Below are positions 52,381 through 60,735 of a DNA stretch of 64,000 bases, one piece after another. The position numbers and the translations under genes were made by a program. This DNA comes from Nocardioides bizhenqiangii (GTDB taxonomy: Bacteria > Actinomycetota > Actinomycetes > Propionibacteriales > Nocardioidaceae), in contig NZ_CP141059.1 in assembly GCF_034661235.1 (NCBI RefSeq), forward strand, positions 1,797,501 to 1,861,500. The letters run 5' to 3'. The notes beneath the pieces were generated by a model, which searched no databases, was not told where the DNA came from, and saw only the letters and a list, made by a program, of their open reading frames with translations. Each line of letters opens with the position of its first letter. The stretch's first letter is position 1.

Positions 52381-55108
52381 CGCGGTCGAGGACCTTGATC
52401 CGGTACCTCGCCCGCTCACCGATTCCTGTTGCAACCAGCACGGACAGGAACTCGGTCCCTTCCCGGACCCCGTCCCGCCGGACCGGGATCCGCAGGGTGA
52501 CGGTTCCCCGCCGCGGACTGACCTGGTCGTACACGAACGTGCGCGTGCGCCACAGAGGTCGCTGCGGGTGCCGCGCGTCGCTGTGGTCCTCGAGCCAGGC
52601 CCGCGGCACGTCGACGCCACGGAGGTCCTCACCCTCGCCGCGGACCGCGCGTGCGAGGACCTCGGTCCCGACGCCGGTCGCGCCCTCGAGGGTAACCGTG
52701 ATCTCGATCGTGCCGCCCTCCCGCACTCGGCGAGTGACGTCGATGTCGACGTCCGGGGCAGGGTCGTCGTCGACGACCAGCAGCTGGCCGAGGTAGTCGT
52801 CGGTGGCGATGCCCTGCAGCGGCCAGAGTGCGATCAGGGTCTGTTGGTCGTGCCCGAACTGCCGGTCGGCGTTGTACTCGACCGGGATCGAGCCGGACGT
52901 CTGACCGGGTGCGACGTCCACGACGAGACGCTGCACCTGCCCCCGCTGCTGGCCCGCGGTGAAGACAGCGAACCGTCCTGCGCGGGTCACGTTGCCGACG
53001 ATGTCGAACGGGACGCGCGCGACCTTGATGCCGCCCGCGCCCTCGTCGATCCGGACGTTGCCGATGCGCACCTGCGGCAACCGGCGGTCCGGGACGGCCG
53101 CGACCTCCTCCGGGGCTGCGGCGAGATCGGCGACCCACACCCGGCCTCGAGGAGTGCCGGCGACCAGCTCGACGGAGGTGATGTCGGTGAGGTCGACGCC
53201 GGTCGCGTCCCGTGCGTCGACCACGACCGCGGTGGCCCACAGCTTGGTCGCCCAGGCGACCTCCGGCATCGGCGTCGGCCCCGTGCCTGGCTCAGGGTCG
53301 AGCAGGGCCGATCCGCCCGCGGAGTCGGAGATCCGCACCTGCACGTCGGGATCGGCGTACGTCGGGTCGGCGATGGTGCGCAGCTCGAGCCGGTCGCTGC
53401 TGAGGTCGAGGGGTGCGGCGAACCGCAGGCCACCCGCGGCGCCAGACTCCTGCCACGCGAACTCGAGGAACTGCCGAGTCGGCACCGGCTCGCCGCCCGT
53501 CGCCCAGTGTGGGGTCACCCAGTCCCGGTTGCGGCGCCCGCAGATCGCGAACGACCCGCTCCCGGACGAGATCCCGGTGCAGAGCCGGGCATCGGCGTCT
53601 CCTGTGGTGAGGGTCGGCCGGGCCTCGTTGCCGGGCCGGCGCAGCGAGCGTCCGCCTCCGATCGCGTGCGTCAGGACCTCGGCGTCGCCGATGGAGTCCA
53701 CGGTGACCGGAGATCCGTCGTACATCGGCGTGTACTCGCCCTCGCCGGTGAACAGGCGGACGGCGCCGGCGACGTACGCCTTGCCGACCGCGCGCTGCTG
53801 CCACGGCTTGAGCCGTCCGGGGTGGCGGGTGCCGCAGGTCTCGTCGCGGTCACCACCCCAGTCGTCCCAGGACGGAGCGACCGCGGTGGCCGGGGTCCAC
53901 TCGGTGTTGAAGAAGTTGTGGTTGGTGCCCATCGCCATCACCGAGCTCTTCAGCGAGGTGTCATCGGGCGCCATGCCGCGGGCGACGTCGGTGAACCGCT
54001 GGCCCTGCAGGTCGTAGACGTCGCCGTCGCAGTAGGGAAGCACGGTCACGGTCGGGACGTACGGCGCCGTGTGCCACGCGAAGTCGGTCGGGGCGAGCAG
54101 CACCTGCCCGGCGATGCGGTACGGCGCACTCGTGCGGATCTGGATCGACGCCCGGTCGACTCCTTCGCCGCCGCGGCTGTGCCCGACGAGGACGACCTTG
54201 TCGAGATCGACCTGGTGCGCAGCGGCGAGATCGACCCAGCCGTCGAGGTGCTCCTGCACGATCGCCGCACGGGCGTCCGCTCCGCCGTCGGCCAGCCGGT
54301 CGTCCTGTGCGTTGATGCCGTTGACCCGCACGGACACGGTCGCGTAGCCCTGGGACGCCAGCAGCTGCTGGACGTAGTCGTAGCCGAGGTGGCTCGGGAT
54401 CTCCTCCATCGGGGCCTGGCACGGCCAGCCGTCAGCGAAGTCGTCGGGGTCCGTCGGGTTGTAGCAGACGCTGTGTCGCCCGTGGAGGAAGAGCACCAGT
54501 GGCCGGGGTCCGGTGGCCTCGCCGGGGGCCGGCTCGACGACGTGGCCGACCATCTCGATCGGCTCGGGCATGCCGGGGAGCTTGACGGGGTCCCAGTCGT
54601 AGTCGCTGCTGACGACGTCGTAGGGACCAGGCCGCCCCGGGTCGGGGGCGTCGAGCTCACGGGTGATCCGTGGGGGCATCGCGTCGTCAGCCGTGCCGGT
54701 GGACGGGTCGAAGCCGGCCTCGTCGAGGCGGTCGCCGGAGAGGACGACGTCGAGCTCTGCCGGGAGCGGTGCGCGGTCGGCGGTGACGAGCGCGGTGACG
54801 GTCCGGCCGTCGGCCTCGACCGTCGGTGCGCCGAAGGCGAGCCCGTCGCCGGTGATGGTGGGTCGGTCCGAGCCGGTCGGAAGGTCCCGCGGCGAGGTCC
54901 AGGAGACCTGGAAGCTGCCGTTGCCCACGGCGACCACCTGCCAGCCGGGATCGTCCGGTGCCGCGGAGGCTCCGGGCGCCGCGTGCGCCGGTGGGGACGC
55001 AGGGGCGGTCAGCGTCAGCGCGGTCGCCGCGGCGGCAGCGATGGCGACAGAGACTCGGCGAACTCGGGGCAGGACTCGGGGCGCACTGACGGCGCGATGC
55101 GGCTGCAC
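52376..55108 (-). CDS. large secreted alpha/beta hydrolase with C-terminal Calx-beta-like modules
   Basis: 910 residues from GTG 55108; the open frame reaches 55288 but lacks a better start. A signal peptide with Ala-rich core ends PAHA-A. An N-terminal beta domain (about 45-150) is followed by an alpha/beta-hydrolase: LFLHGRHSVCY (oxyanion HG) and the nucleophile elbow GHSRGG with Ser311. The catalytic Asp and His are less certain; TNHNFF and PYCDGDVYD are candidates. Several Cys may form disulfides. The C-terminal third has Calx-beta-like strands (VRIDEGAGGIKVARVPFDI and the GTIEITVTLEG part). Exported, substrate unknown; perhaps a polyester or polymer hydrolase, which is a guess. Confidence 0.8.
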   Translation of the reverse strand: MQPHRAVSAPRVLPRVRRVSVAIAAAAATALTLTAPASPPAHAAPGASAAPDDPGWQVVAVGNGSFQVSWTSPRDLPTGSDRPTITGDGLAFGAPTVEADGRTVTALVTADRAPLPAELDVVLSGDRLDEAGFDPSTGTADDAMPPRITRELDAPDPGRPGPYDVVSSDYDWDPVKLPGMPEPIEMVGHVVEPAPGEATGPRPLVLFLHGRHSVCYNPTDPDDFADGWPCQAPMEEIPSHLGYDYVQQLLASQGYATVSVRVNGINAQDDRLADGGADARAAIVQEHLDGWVDLAAAHQVDLDKVVLVGHSRGGEGVDRASIQIRTSAPYRIAGQVLLAPTDFAWHTAPYVPTVTVLPYCDGDVYDLQGQRFTDVARGMAPDDTSLKSSVMAMGTNHNFFNTEWTPATAVAPSWDDWGGDRDETCGTRHPGRLKPWQQRAVGKAYVAGAVRLFTGEGEYTPMYDGSPVTVDSIGDAEVLTHAIGGGRSLRRPGNEARPTLTTGDADARLCTGISSGSGSFAICGRRNRDWVTPHWATGGEPVPTRQFLEFAWQESGAAGGLRFAAPLDLSSDRLELRTIADPTYADPDVQVRISDSAGGSALLDPEPGTGPTPMPEVAWATKLWATAVVVDARDATGVDLTDITSVELVAGTPRGRVWVADLAAAPEEVAAVPDRRLPQVRIGNVRIDEGAGGIKVARVPFDIVGNVTRAGRFAVFTAGQQRGQVQRLVVDVAPGQTSGSIPVEYNADRQFGHDQQTLIALWPLQGIATDDYLGQLLVVDDDPAPDVDIDVTRRVREGGTIEITVTLEGATGVGTEVLARAVRGEGEDLRGVDVPRAWLEDHSDARHPQRPLWRTRTFVYDQVSPRRGTVTLRIPVRRDGVREGTEFLSVLVATGIGERARYRIKVLDRD

Positions 55109-55215
55109 ACCTGGTAGACGCGCGGGCCGGCGAAATGGTTGCCGACGGACGCGGGGAAGAATCGGGCGTCTCCGGACGCTGATACCGATATCCTTGCAAG
55201 GGAGAGGAGCGCTCG

Positions 55216-55536
55216 ATGAGCACGATGCACATCGCGACCGCGACCAGGTCCTACGTGCGGTCGGTCGAGCGGGTCGCGGCGAAGTCACCGGACCCCGCCG
55301 TCGCCGAGCGCCTCCTCACCGCCGCCGTCAGCATGCGGGTCGCCCTCGAGATGCTGCCCGAGGGCTCACCGCACCAGCTGTTCGAGCTCCGCAACCGCGC
55401 GGCAGCGATCGCCGCGGTCCCGCGAGTGGGATCCACGGCCCACACCGCACTGTTGGCAGCGCACGCGGTCTTCGCCGAGCGAGCCGCCGAGTGGGCGCTC
55501 GCTTGCGGGCTGGGCACCCGTCCCGCGCCGGTCTGA
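55216..55536 (+). CDS. small helical protein of unknown function
   Basis: 106 residues; ATG 55216 preceded by AAGGGAGAGGAG, a strong ribosome binding site. Almost entirely helical and Ala-rich, with a central LEMLPEGSPHQLFELRNRAAA segment. No signal peptide, and one Cys near the C-terminus. The good start context and separate promoter region (107 bp, divergent from the hydrolase) support a real gene. Family not recognised. Confidence 0.6.
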   Translation: MSTMHIATATRSYVRSVERVAAKSPDPAVAERLLTAAVSMRVALEMLPEGSPHQLFELRNRAAAIAAVPRVGSTAHTALLAAHAVFAERAAEWALACGLGTRPAPV

Positions 55537-55587
55537 CGGGGTCGGTCGCTGGTGCGGTCTCGCGTCTGACACACGGACGGGTTGCGC

Positions 55588-55740
55588 TCACGCCGCGATC
55601 GGCAGCATCCCGGGCAGCGACGTGACCCGGCACGCGCAGCTGTCGCTGCAGGGGAGATAGGTGTGGACCGGGTGGCCGCACCCCGAGCACGGCAGGTCGT
55701 GGGAGAGGTGCTGTCCGGCGGTCTGGTCGGTGTTCCACAT
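55588..55740 (-). CDS. small cysteine-rich protein
   Basis: 50 residues; ATG 55740 has a perfect GAGGAGG 6 bp upstream, which decides it over the longer frame to 55788. Five cysteines (PCSGCGHP, PCSDSCAC) and three histidines in the first 30 residues suggest a small zinc-binding or zinc-ribbon-like fold. No membrane segment. It is isolated between two plus-strand genes. Function unknown. Confidence 0.6.
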   Translation of the reverse strand: MWNTDQTAGQHLSHDLPCSGCGHPVHTYLPCSDSCACRVTSLPGMLPIAA

Positions 55741-55919
55741 GATCGTTGCCTCCTCGTGGTGCGGTGGGTGGTGCCTCACCATCTCCACGAAGGGGCCCGC
55801 GGGAATTCGACACTCAGCCCGACAATTTCCGGTGACACCCGCGGTCGACGTGACGGTCAGGGCCGACCAGGCCCACGAACCGCTGGTCTGTTTCCGCCAC
55901 GCTCGGGTAGCGGTGCGGT

Positions 55920-56330
55920 GTGGCTCTGATGACGGAAGTACTGCTTGCCAGTGGCGTTGCCTTGGACCTGGTGGGTGCGGGGGTCCTCTCGCACGCCCAC
56001 AACGCCGAGTCGATCGTCGAGCTGCGGGAGGAGGCAGGGGAAGAGGGCTCCGCCGTGGGGGAACCGGACGCTCTCTCCACGCACGCCCAGCTGTTGGCGG
56101 AGAAGAGGATCGGATTCCTGCTCCTGACCCTCGGACTGAGCGTGTATCTGTGCGGCATCGTCCTGAAGAGCTCCGAGGACGTGTCGCTGATGGCGCCCAT
56201 CGCGCTGGGCGTCGTGGTGGCCGGGGTGGTGATCAGCCTGGTCTTCACTCGCGTGGCCGGGAAGCGGATCCTCGGGCAGGCACGCCGTGCTGCGGAGGAG
56301 GACGGTCCGGACGAGCTGCCTGAGCAGTAA
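55920..56330 (+). CDS. small two- or three-pass membrane protein
   Basis: 136 residues from GTG 55920 (TAGCGG 6 bp upstream, leaderless style); ATG 55929 is the alternative. Hydrophobic segments lie at about 5-22, 65-82 and 90-110. The middle has an acidic loop (ELREEAGEEGSAVGEPD), and the tail is acidic (AAEEDGPDELPEQ). The 180 bp before it hold no gene. The family is not recognised. It is convergent with the DUF2252 gene, 21 bp away. Confidence 0.65.
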   Translation: MALMTEVLLASGVALDLVGAGVLSHAHNAESIVELREEAGEEGSAVGEPDALSTHAQLLAEKRIGFLLLTLGLSVYLCGIVLKSSEDVSLMAPIALGVVVAGVVISLVFTRVAGKRILGQARRAAEEDGPDELPEQ

Positions 56331-56351
56331 CGGCTCGCCGGTGGTCATCGA

Positions 56352-57674
56352 TCAGGTGGCCGACAAGCCGGCGATCTCTCCCGCGCGGAACGCATCGACG
56401 AAGAGCGCGTGGTCGTTGCGGACCGTCTCGGCGTACGACATGGCGAACCCCACCAGGTCCTCGACGAACTTCTCCTCCTGGTCGCCGATGACCTCGAGGA
56501 TGGCCTCCTCGGTCTGGAACTCGACGAGCTCCTCGTCGCTGTCCTCGTCGGAGGCGCAGTGCACCTTCGCCGTGGCGCGCCCGAGGTCCTCGAGCAGCGG
56601 CTCCATCTCCTCGGGCTCGGTGATGTCGCTCCAGTCGAGGTCGGTCTCGTACGGCGAGAGCTCGTCGACGACGAAGCCGGTGCCGTCGATGGTGGCCCAT
56701 CCGAGGAACGGGTCCGCGTGGGCCTGGAGTGCGCGCTGGCTCACGACGGTGCGATGGCCGTCGTGCTCGAAGACGTCGCGGATCCGCTTGTCCTTGACCA
56801 CCTGGCTCGCGGCAGGGTGGTTGCCCTGCTTCATGCTGAGCACGATGTCGTTCTCGAGAGCCTGGTTGAAGCCCTCGATGAGCACGTTGTACGCCGGCAG
56901 CCCCGCGCTGCCGATCCCGAAGCCGGTGCTCGCGACGACGTCCTTCACGTCGTAGAAGACCCTGCGGCTGGATCGTTTGTCCGGCGGGATCGTTTCGAGG
57001 TAGCGCTCGAACGCCGCGAGCACCATCGAACGCTCCGACGCGTTGAGGTGCCTGGCGGTGGCGTCGTCGACGAACCGGCGCTCGTGGTCGGAAACGACCG
57101 TCATCGACTCGAGCAGGTCGATGCGGTTCTGCGCCCGCGCGACCTGGAGGATTGCGTGCACGGCCCCTTCGGTGTTGTCGAGCCGCAGCGCGAACTCCTC
57201 CAGGTCGTCGTCGGTCTCGGCGTAGCGCCGGACCTGGTCGACGTATGCACGGAGGTAGACGGCCGCCAGGCGCCGCACCTCGTCCTCGGGGAGCGCCTTC
57301 TGCCATCCCATCAGGGCCAGGCTGGCGACGAAGCGACGGAGGTCCCACGAGAAGTGGCCGAGGTAGGCCTCGTCGAAGTCGTTGACGTCGAACACGAGCC
57401 GGCCCTCGGCGTTCATGTAGGTGCCGAAGTTCTCGGCGTGCAGGTCGCCGTGGATCCACACCCGCGACGTGCGGTCGTCTGCCCACCGGTCGTCGAGCTC
57501 GGCCATGTCTGCGTAGAACAGGCAGGCCGAACCCCGGTAGAAGGCGAACGGGTCGGCGGCCATCTTGCGGAACTTCGTCCGGAAGCCACGCGGGTCGGTC
57601 CGGAGCAGGTCGTCGAAGGCATGGGCGAGGACGTCGATGACCTGCTGGCGCCGCTTCGCCGCTCCACTGCTCAT
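56352..57674 (-). CDS. DUF2252 family protein
   Basis: 440 residues, the usual length. ATG 57674, with TAGGCT 6 bp upstream as leaderless -10. DUF2252 proteins have a protein-kinase-like fold. Visible here are FYRGSACLFYADMA, the catalytic-loop-like WIHGDLHAENFGTYMN (residues 73-87) and the metal-site-like DVNDFDEAYLGHF. The substrate is not established for the family. No membrane segment. The PLD-like gene is upstream on the same strand with a 50-bp gap, but the leaderless promoter suggests separate transcription. Confidence 0.9.
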   Translation of the reverse strand: MSSGAAKRRQQVIDVLAHAFDDLLRTDPRGFRTKFRKMAADPFAFYRGSACLFYADMAELDDRWADDRTSRVWIHGDLHAENFGTYMNAEGRLVFDVNDFDEAYLGHFSWDLRRFVASLALMGWQKALPEDEVRRLAAVYLRAYVDQVRRYAETDDDLEEFALRLDNTEGAVHAILQVARAQNRIDLLESMTVVSDHERRFVDDATARHLNASERSMVLAAFERYLETIPPDKRSSRRVFYDVKDVVASTGFGIGSAGLPAYNVLIEGFNQALENDIVLSMKQGNHPAASQVVKDKRIRDVFEHDGHRTVVSQRALQAHADPFLGWATIDGTGFVVDELSPYETDLDWSDITEPEEMEPLLEDLGRATAKVHCASDEDSDEELVEFQTEEAILEVIGDQEEKFVEDLVGFAMSYAETVRNDHALFVDAFRAGEIAGLSAT

Positions 57675-57724
57675 CCACTCAGCCTAGGAGCCCGCTGAAC
57701 AATCCGCCCATGGCCGTCGTCGCC

Positions 57725-59182
57725 TCAGAAGTGCGTCGTGCCGCGCAGCTTCCGCGGCCTCCCGTCGGGGTCGTAGAGCGTGCGGTACGCCGCTCGTGCC
57801 CACAGCCGGGTGCGGGCCGGGAGCACGCTCGGTACGTGCGGCCGGATCCGGCTGCCGGGCGCGCCCACCTGGCCGTTCCACAGGTCCATCGCCCCGGCCA
57901 GGTCGGTCAGCCGCGGGTCGTCGTCCCGGAGGCCGAGGTGCTCAGCCCACAACGACGCACGGACGCTGCGCGGCAGCTCGCCGTCCGGATCGACGATCGC
58001 GCAGGTGAGCTCCGAGTCGTGGGTCCAGGAGCGCAGGTTGAGGTTGTCGGAGCCGATGGTCATCCAGTGGTCGTCGACCACGCACACCTTCGCATGCACG
58101 TAGATCGGCGTCCCGGCGGCGTTCTCGATGTCGAACATGGCGAACCGCTCACCGCCCGCGGCGTTCAGCGCCTCCCACGCCTCTCGTTGGCCGTAGATCA
58201 TCGGCGGCCCGCCGATCCGGTTGTCCTCCTCCGGATAGCGCGGGATGACGGCGATCACGTGCAGGTCCGGCTCGCGTCGGAGGGCGTCCGCGAGCGCGGT
58301 GGCCACGACCTCGGACCAGAAGTACTGGTCCTCGATGTAGATCAGCCGCCGGGCCCGGTCGAAGGCGCGCGAGTAGCCCCGCGCGATCGTGCGCTCTCCG
58401 TCGGGCGCGAAGGGGTACGGCGGCCGCTTCGACGGATAGGTGCGCAGGAGCTGGACCTGGTGCGGGCCGACCTCGGGCGGCGGGTCCCACCGCTCCGGAA
58501 GTTGCTCGGGGTGCCGTGGCATCTTGACCAGCCGGTGCATGACCGCGCGGTAGGGGTTGCGGTGGTCGAGCGGCGTGGGGTCGTCCCAGCGCTCAGCGAA
58601 GGTGTCGAGCACGTGCGCCACCGCGGGTCCGCGGATCTCCGCCATCGCGTCGTGCCATGGCGGGGTCGGGCCGTACCGCTCGTCCAGCGGCGGTGCCTGG
58701 GGATCCCCTCCGTGCTCGGCGTCGTCACGACGACCGTGACAGAGATCGATGCCGCCGACGAACGCGACGTCCTCCTCCGGCCTGCCCTTCCGCCGCATGA
58801 CGAACAGCTTCTGGTGGTGGGACCCGCCTCGGCGGATCCTCTCGTCGAGGAGCGCCTCGCCGCCGGCCTCGTTGATCACGGCACCGAGGTGGTCGTTCTC
58901 CTCGCTGTTGAGCTTGCCCGGGTGCGAACGCCAGAGCAGCGCCCGGACCTCGACGCCGCGCCGCGACGCAGAGGCCAGGACATCGCCGACGGTCGGGCCG
59001 TCCTTCGTCATCTTCTCGTCCGCGTCGCCGCGCCAGTCGGTCAGGAAGATCCGGTCTCCGGGCTCGGTCGCCCCGATGACTTCCAGCAAACGTGCGAAGT
59101 AGTTGGCCCCGTGCACGTGCGGCACCACGAGATTCCCGGAGGTCCATGCGCGCTCCGCTGTGGGAAGGAACCAGTCACTCAC
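57725..59182 (-). CDS. phospholipase D-like protein
   Basis: 485 residues from GTG 59182; the open frame goes on to 59503, but into the divergent GNAT gene. Two HKD half-sites of the PLD superfamily are present. The first (near residue 122, GGSHHQKLFVMRRKG) has His and Lys but Arg where the Asp is expected. The second (near residue 362, VHAKVCVVDDHWMTIGSDNLN) is complete. It probably hydrolyses or transfers phosphodiester head groups, as in PLD or cardiolipin-synthase-like enzymes. There is no clear membrane segment or signal peptide, so it is likely cytosolic or peripheral. Confidence 0.87.
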   Translation of the reverse strand: MSDWFLPTAERAWTSGNLVVPHVHGANYFARLLEVIGATEPGDRIFLTDWRGDADEKMTKDGPTVGDVLASASRRGVEVRALLWRSHPGKLNSEENDHLGAVINEAGGEALLDERIRRGGSHHQKLFVMRRKGRPEEDVAFVGGIDLCHGRRDDAEHGGDPQAPPLDERYGPTPPWHDAMAEIRGPAVAHVLDTFAERWDDPTPLDHRNPYRAVMHRLVKMPRHPEQLPERWDPPPEVGPHQVQLLRTYPSKRPPYPFAPDGERTIARGYSRAFDRARRLIYIEDQYFWSEVVATALADALRREPDLHVIAVIPRYPEEDNRIGGPPMIYGQREAWEALNAAGGERFAMFDIENAAGTPIYVHAKVCVVDDHWMTIGSDNLNLRSWTHDSELTCAIVDPDGELPRSVRASLWAEHLGLRDDDPRLTDLAGAMDLWNGQVGAPGSRIRPHVPSVLPARTRLWARAAYRTLYDPDGRPRKLRGTTHF

Positions 59183-59294
59183 CCGCTCAGGTTCGCAGCA
59201 ACGGTAAAGATCGTCCACGGCAAGGTGTGAGAAGGCGCACGAACGGCGGGTGTGATTGGCCAGCGCGCGGTCGATCCCCGTAGCGTCGCGAGCA

Positions 59295-59768
59295 ATGAGC
59301 CCAGTCGAAAATCCTGTCATCCGCCCGATTGAGCACCACGACCTCGACCCGATCGTCGATCTGAACCAAGCCGCCCTGGAGGGCGTCGGCCCGCTGGACC
59401 ACGAGTCCCTGGCACTCCTGGTGAAGAAGTCCGACCAGGCACTCGTTCTCGACGACGGCGGCCAGATCGGCGGCTTCGTGATCACCTTGCCGACCGGCGC
59501 CACCTACGACTCGAGCCGTTACGAGTGGTTCGAGGACCGGCTCGAGGAGTACGTCTACCTCGACCGGATCGTCGTCGCGGAGACGCACCGCCGCAAGGGA
59601 GTCGCGTCGCGGCTGTACGACGCGGTGGAGACCGACCTGCCGGTCGCCCTCGAGGTCTACGACACCAACGCGCCGTCGCTGGAGTTCCACCGGCGCCGCG
59701 GGTACCAGAAGGTCGGAGAGCTCGAGCACGCCGGCAAGCGGAACCTGATGCTGCTCAAGGCCAGCTGA
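59295..59768 (+). CDS. GNAT-family N-acetyltransferase
   Basis: 157 residues; ATG 59295 with TAGCGT 8 bp upstream, the same leaderless layout as at 16615. GNAT motif A is visible as YLDRIVVAETHRRKGVASRLYDA (the R-x-x-G-x-A acetyl-CoA loop). The motif-B-like end NAPSLEFHRRRGYQKVGELEH follows. It transfers acetyl from acetyl-CoA to an unknown amine. Divergent from the PLD-like gene with a 112-bp gap. Confidence 0.9.
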   Translation: MSPVENPVIRPIEHHDLDPIVDLNQAALEGVGPLDHESLALLVKKSDQALVLDDGGQIGGFVITLPTGATYDSSRYEWFEDRLEEYVYLDRIVVAETHRRKGVASRLYDAVETDLPVALEVYDTNAPSLEFHRRRGYQKVGELEHAGKRNLMLLKAS

Positions 59769-59789
59769 CCGCGACCTCGGTCGGGAGCA

Positions 59790-59960
59790 CTACTTCTGGT
59801 GCTGGGCGATCAGGTCCTCGACCGCCTTCGGGATCGTGGTCTCGAAGTCGAGGAGCCTGGCCCATGTGTCGGTGTGATCGTGATCCGGGCCATCTGCTGC
59901 GGCGCTCTCACGGAGGGGGACGGAGCTGATCCGTGGATCTCGACATCGGTGTCCAGTCAT
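59790..59960 (-). pseudogene. short ORF or gene remnant upstream-coupled to the PPOX gene
   Basis: A 56-residue frame from ATG 59960 to TAG 59790, too short to be listed by usual cutoffs. The C-terminal part (TWARLLDFETTIPKAVEDLI) reads like the end of a real helical domain, while the first 30 residues look random. There is no ribosome binding site. It lies 15 bp downstream of the PPOX-fold gene on the same strand. It is either a tiny gene or the tail of a decayed one; the choice is uncertain. Confidence 0.3.
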
Positions 59961-59975
59961 CGGGTCGCTCGGCGC

Positions 59976-60443
59976 TCAGAGCCGGACCGGCACCCGCTGG
60001 TCACAACCGGAACCGTCGCCGAAGTCACGCCCGCGCACATGGGTCTCCGCCGCCGTGATCCGCGCCTGGTAGAGCACGAACGGCTGGTCCCGCAGGGACT
60101 CCGGAGTGAAGGACAGCTCGGGTTCGACGCCCTCGAACGCCCGGGCGCAGGCCCCCGCGAGCTCGTCCTCCGGAACCCGCCCCGCCGTCGCCTCCAGGTA
60201 GACGGCCTGACCGGTGTGCGGAGCGGCGCTCGAGTCGAACACGACGATGCTCACCTCTGGACGGTCCTGGACGTTTCGGGAGTGGTGGGCACCGGGCGAC
60301 GAGAGCCAGTACACCTCTCGGTGGTCGACCAGAGAGAACCACACCGGGGACACCCGCGGCCGACCGGACGGGTCGACCGTCCCGAGCACCATGAACCTGT
60401 TGCGTGCGAGTGTCGTGCGCGCCAGCTCTTCGAGGTCAGTCAT
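59976..60443 (-). CDS. pyridoxamine 5'-phosphate oxidase-fold protein
   Basis: 155 residues from ATG 60443 (CAGACT 6 bp upstream, leaderless style); ATG 60461 is an alternative. The split-barrel flavin-binding fold is shown by NRFMVLGTVDPSGRPRVSPVWF, followed by YWLSSPGAHHSRNVQDRPEVSIVVF, the pattern of FMN- or F420-binding PPOX proteins. The cofactor is not decided by sequence; F420 use is common in actinobacteria. Cytosolic. No operon partner other than the doubtful small frame after it. Confidence 0.82.
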   Translation of the reverse strand: MTDLEELARTTLARNRFMVLGTVDPSGRPRVSPVWFSLVDHREVYWLSSPGAHHSRNVQDRPEVSIVVFDSSAAPHTGQAVYLEATAGRVPEDELAGACARAFEGVEPELSFTPESLRDQPFVLYQARITAAETHVRGRDFGDGSGCDQRVPVRL

Positions 60444-60735
60444 CGCGCCAGTCTGGCTCATCGGCCACCCGCATCTGCACCGCCTTCAGCCCGTGACGTC
60501 GCCACCGCCGGTGACGTTGTCAGGGAGCCTCGCGCTGGTCAGCGGACCCGGACCTGCACGGGCGCGGCAGGCCAGGCAACCAACCTGGCCACGCCGGGTC
60601 TCGCATCGACGGGTACGGCGACGGTCCACGTCACTCGTCCGGCGCGGCGCATGCTTGGTGGGACGGTCGGGTCGAATGTCTGGTTCCGTCGAACCCGGGT
60701 GCGCGCGGTTCTGCAAGACGGCACCCGAACGGCGC
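60444..60735. other. intergenic region without a visible gene
   Basis: About 290 bp between two minus-strand genes. Open frames on both strands lack start context and resemble no protein. No strong hairpin or promoter was found beyond the -10-like box of the PPOX gene at its left end. Confidence 0.5.

Noticed and set aside
59183..59503. N-terminal extension of the PLD-like frame
   Set aside because: It runs into the divergent GNAT gene and its promoter; Ser/Arg-rich sequence without homology.
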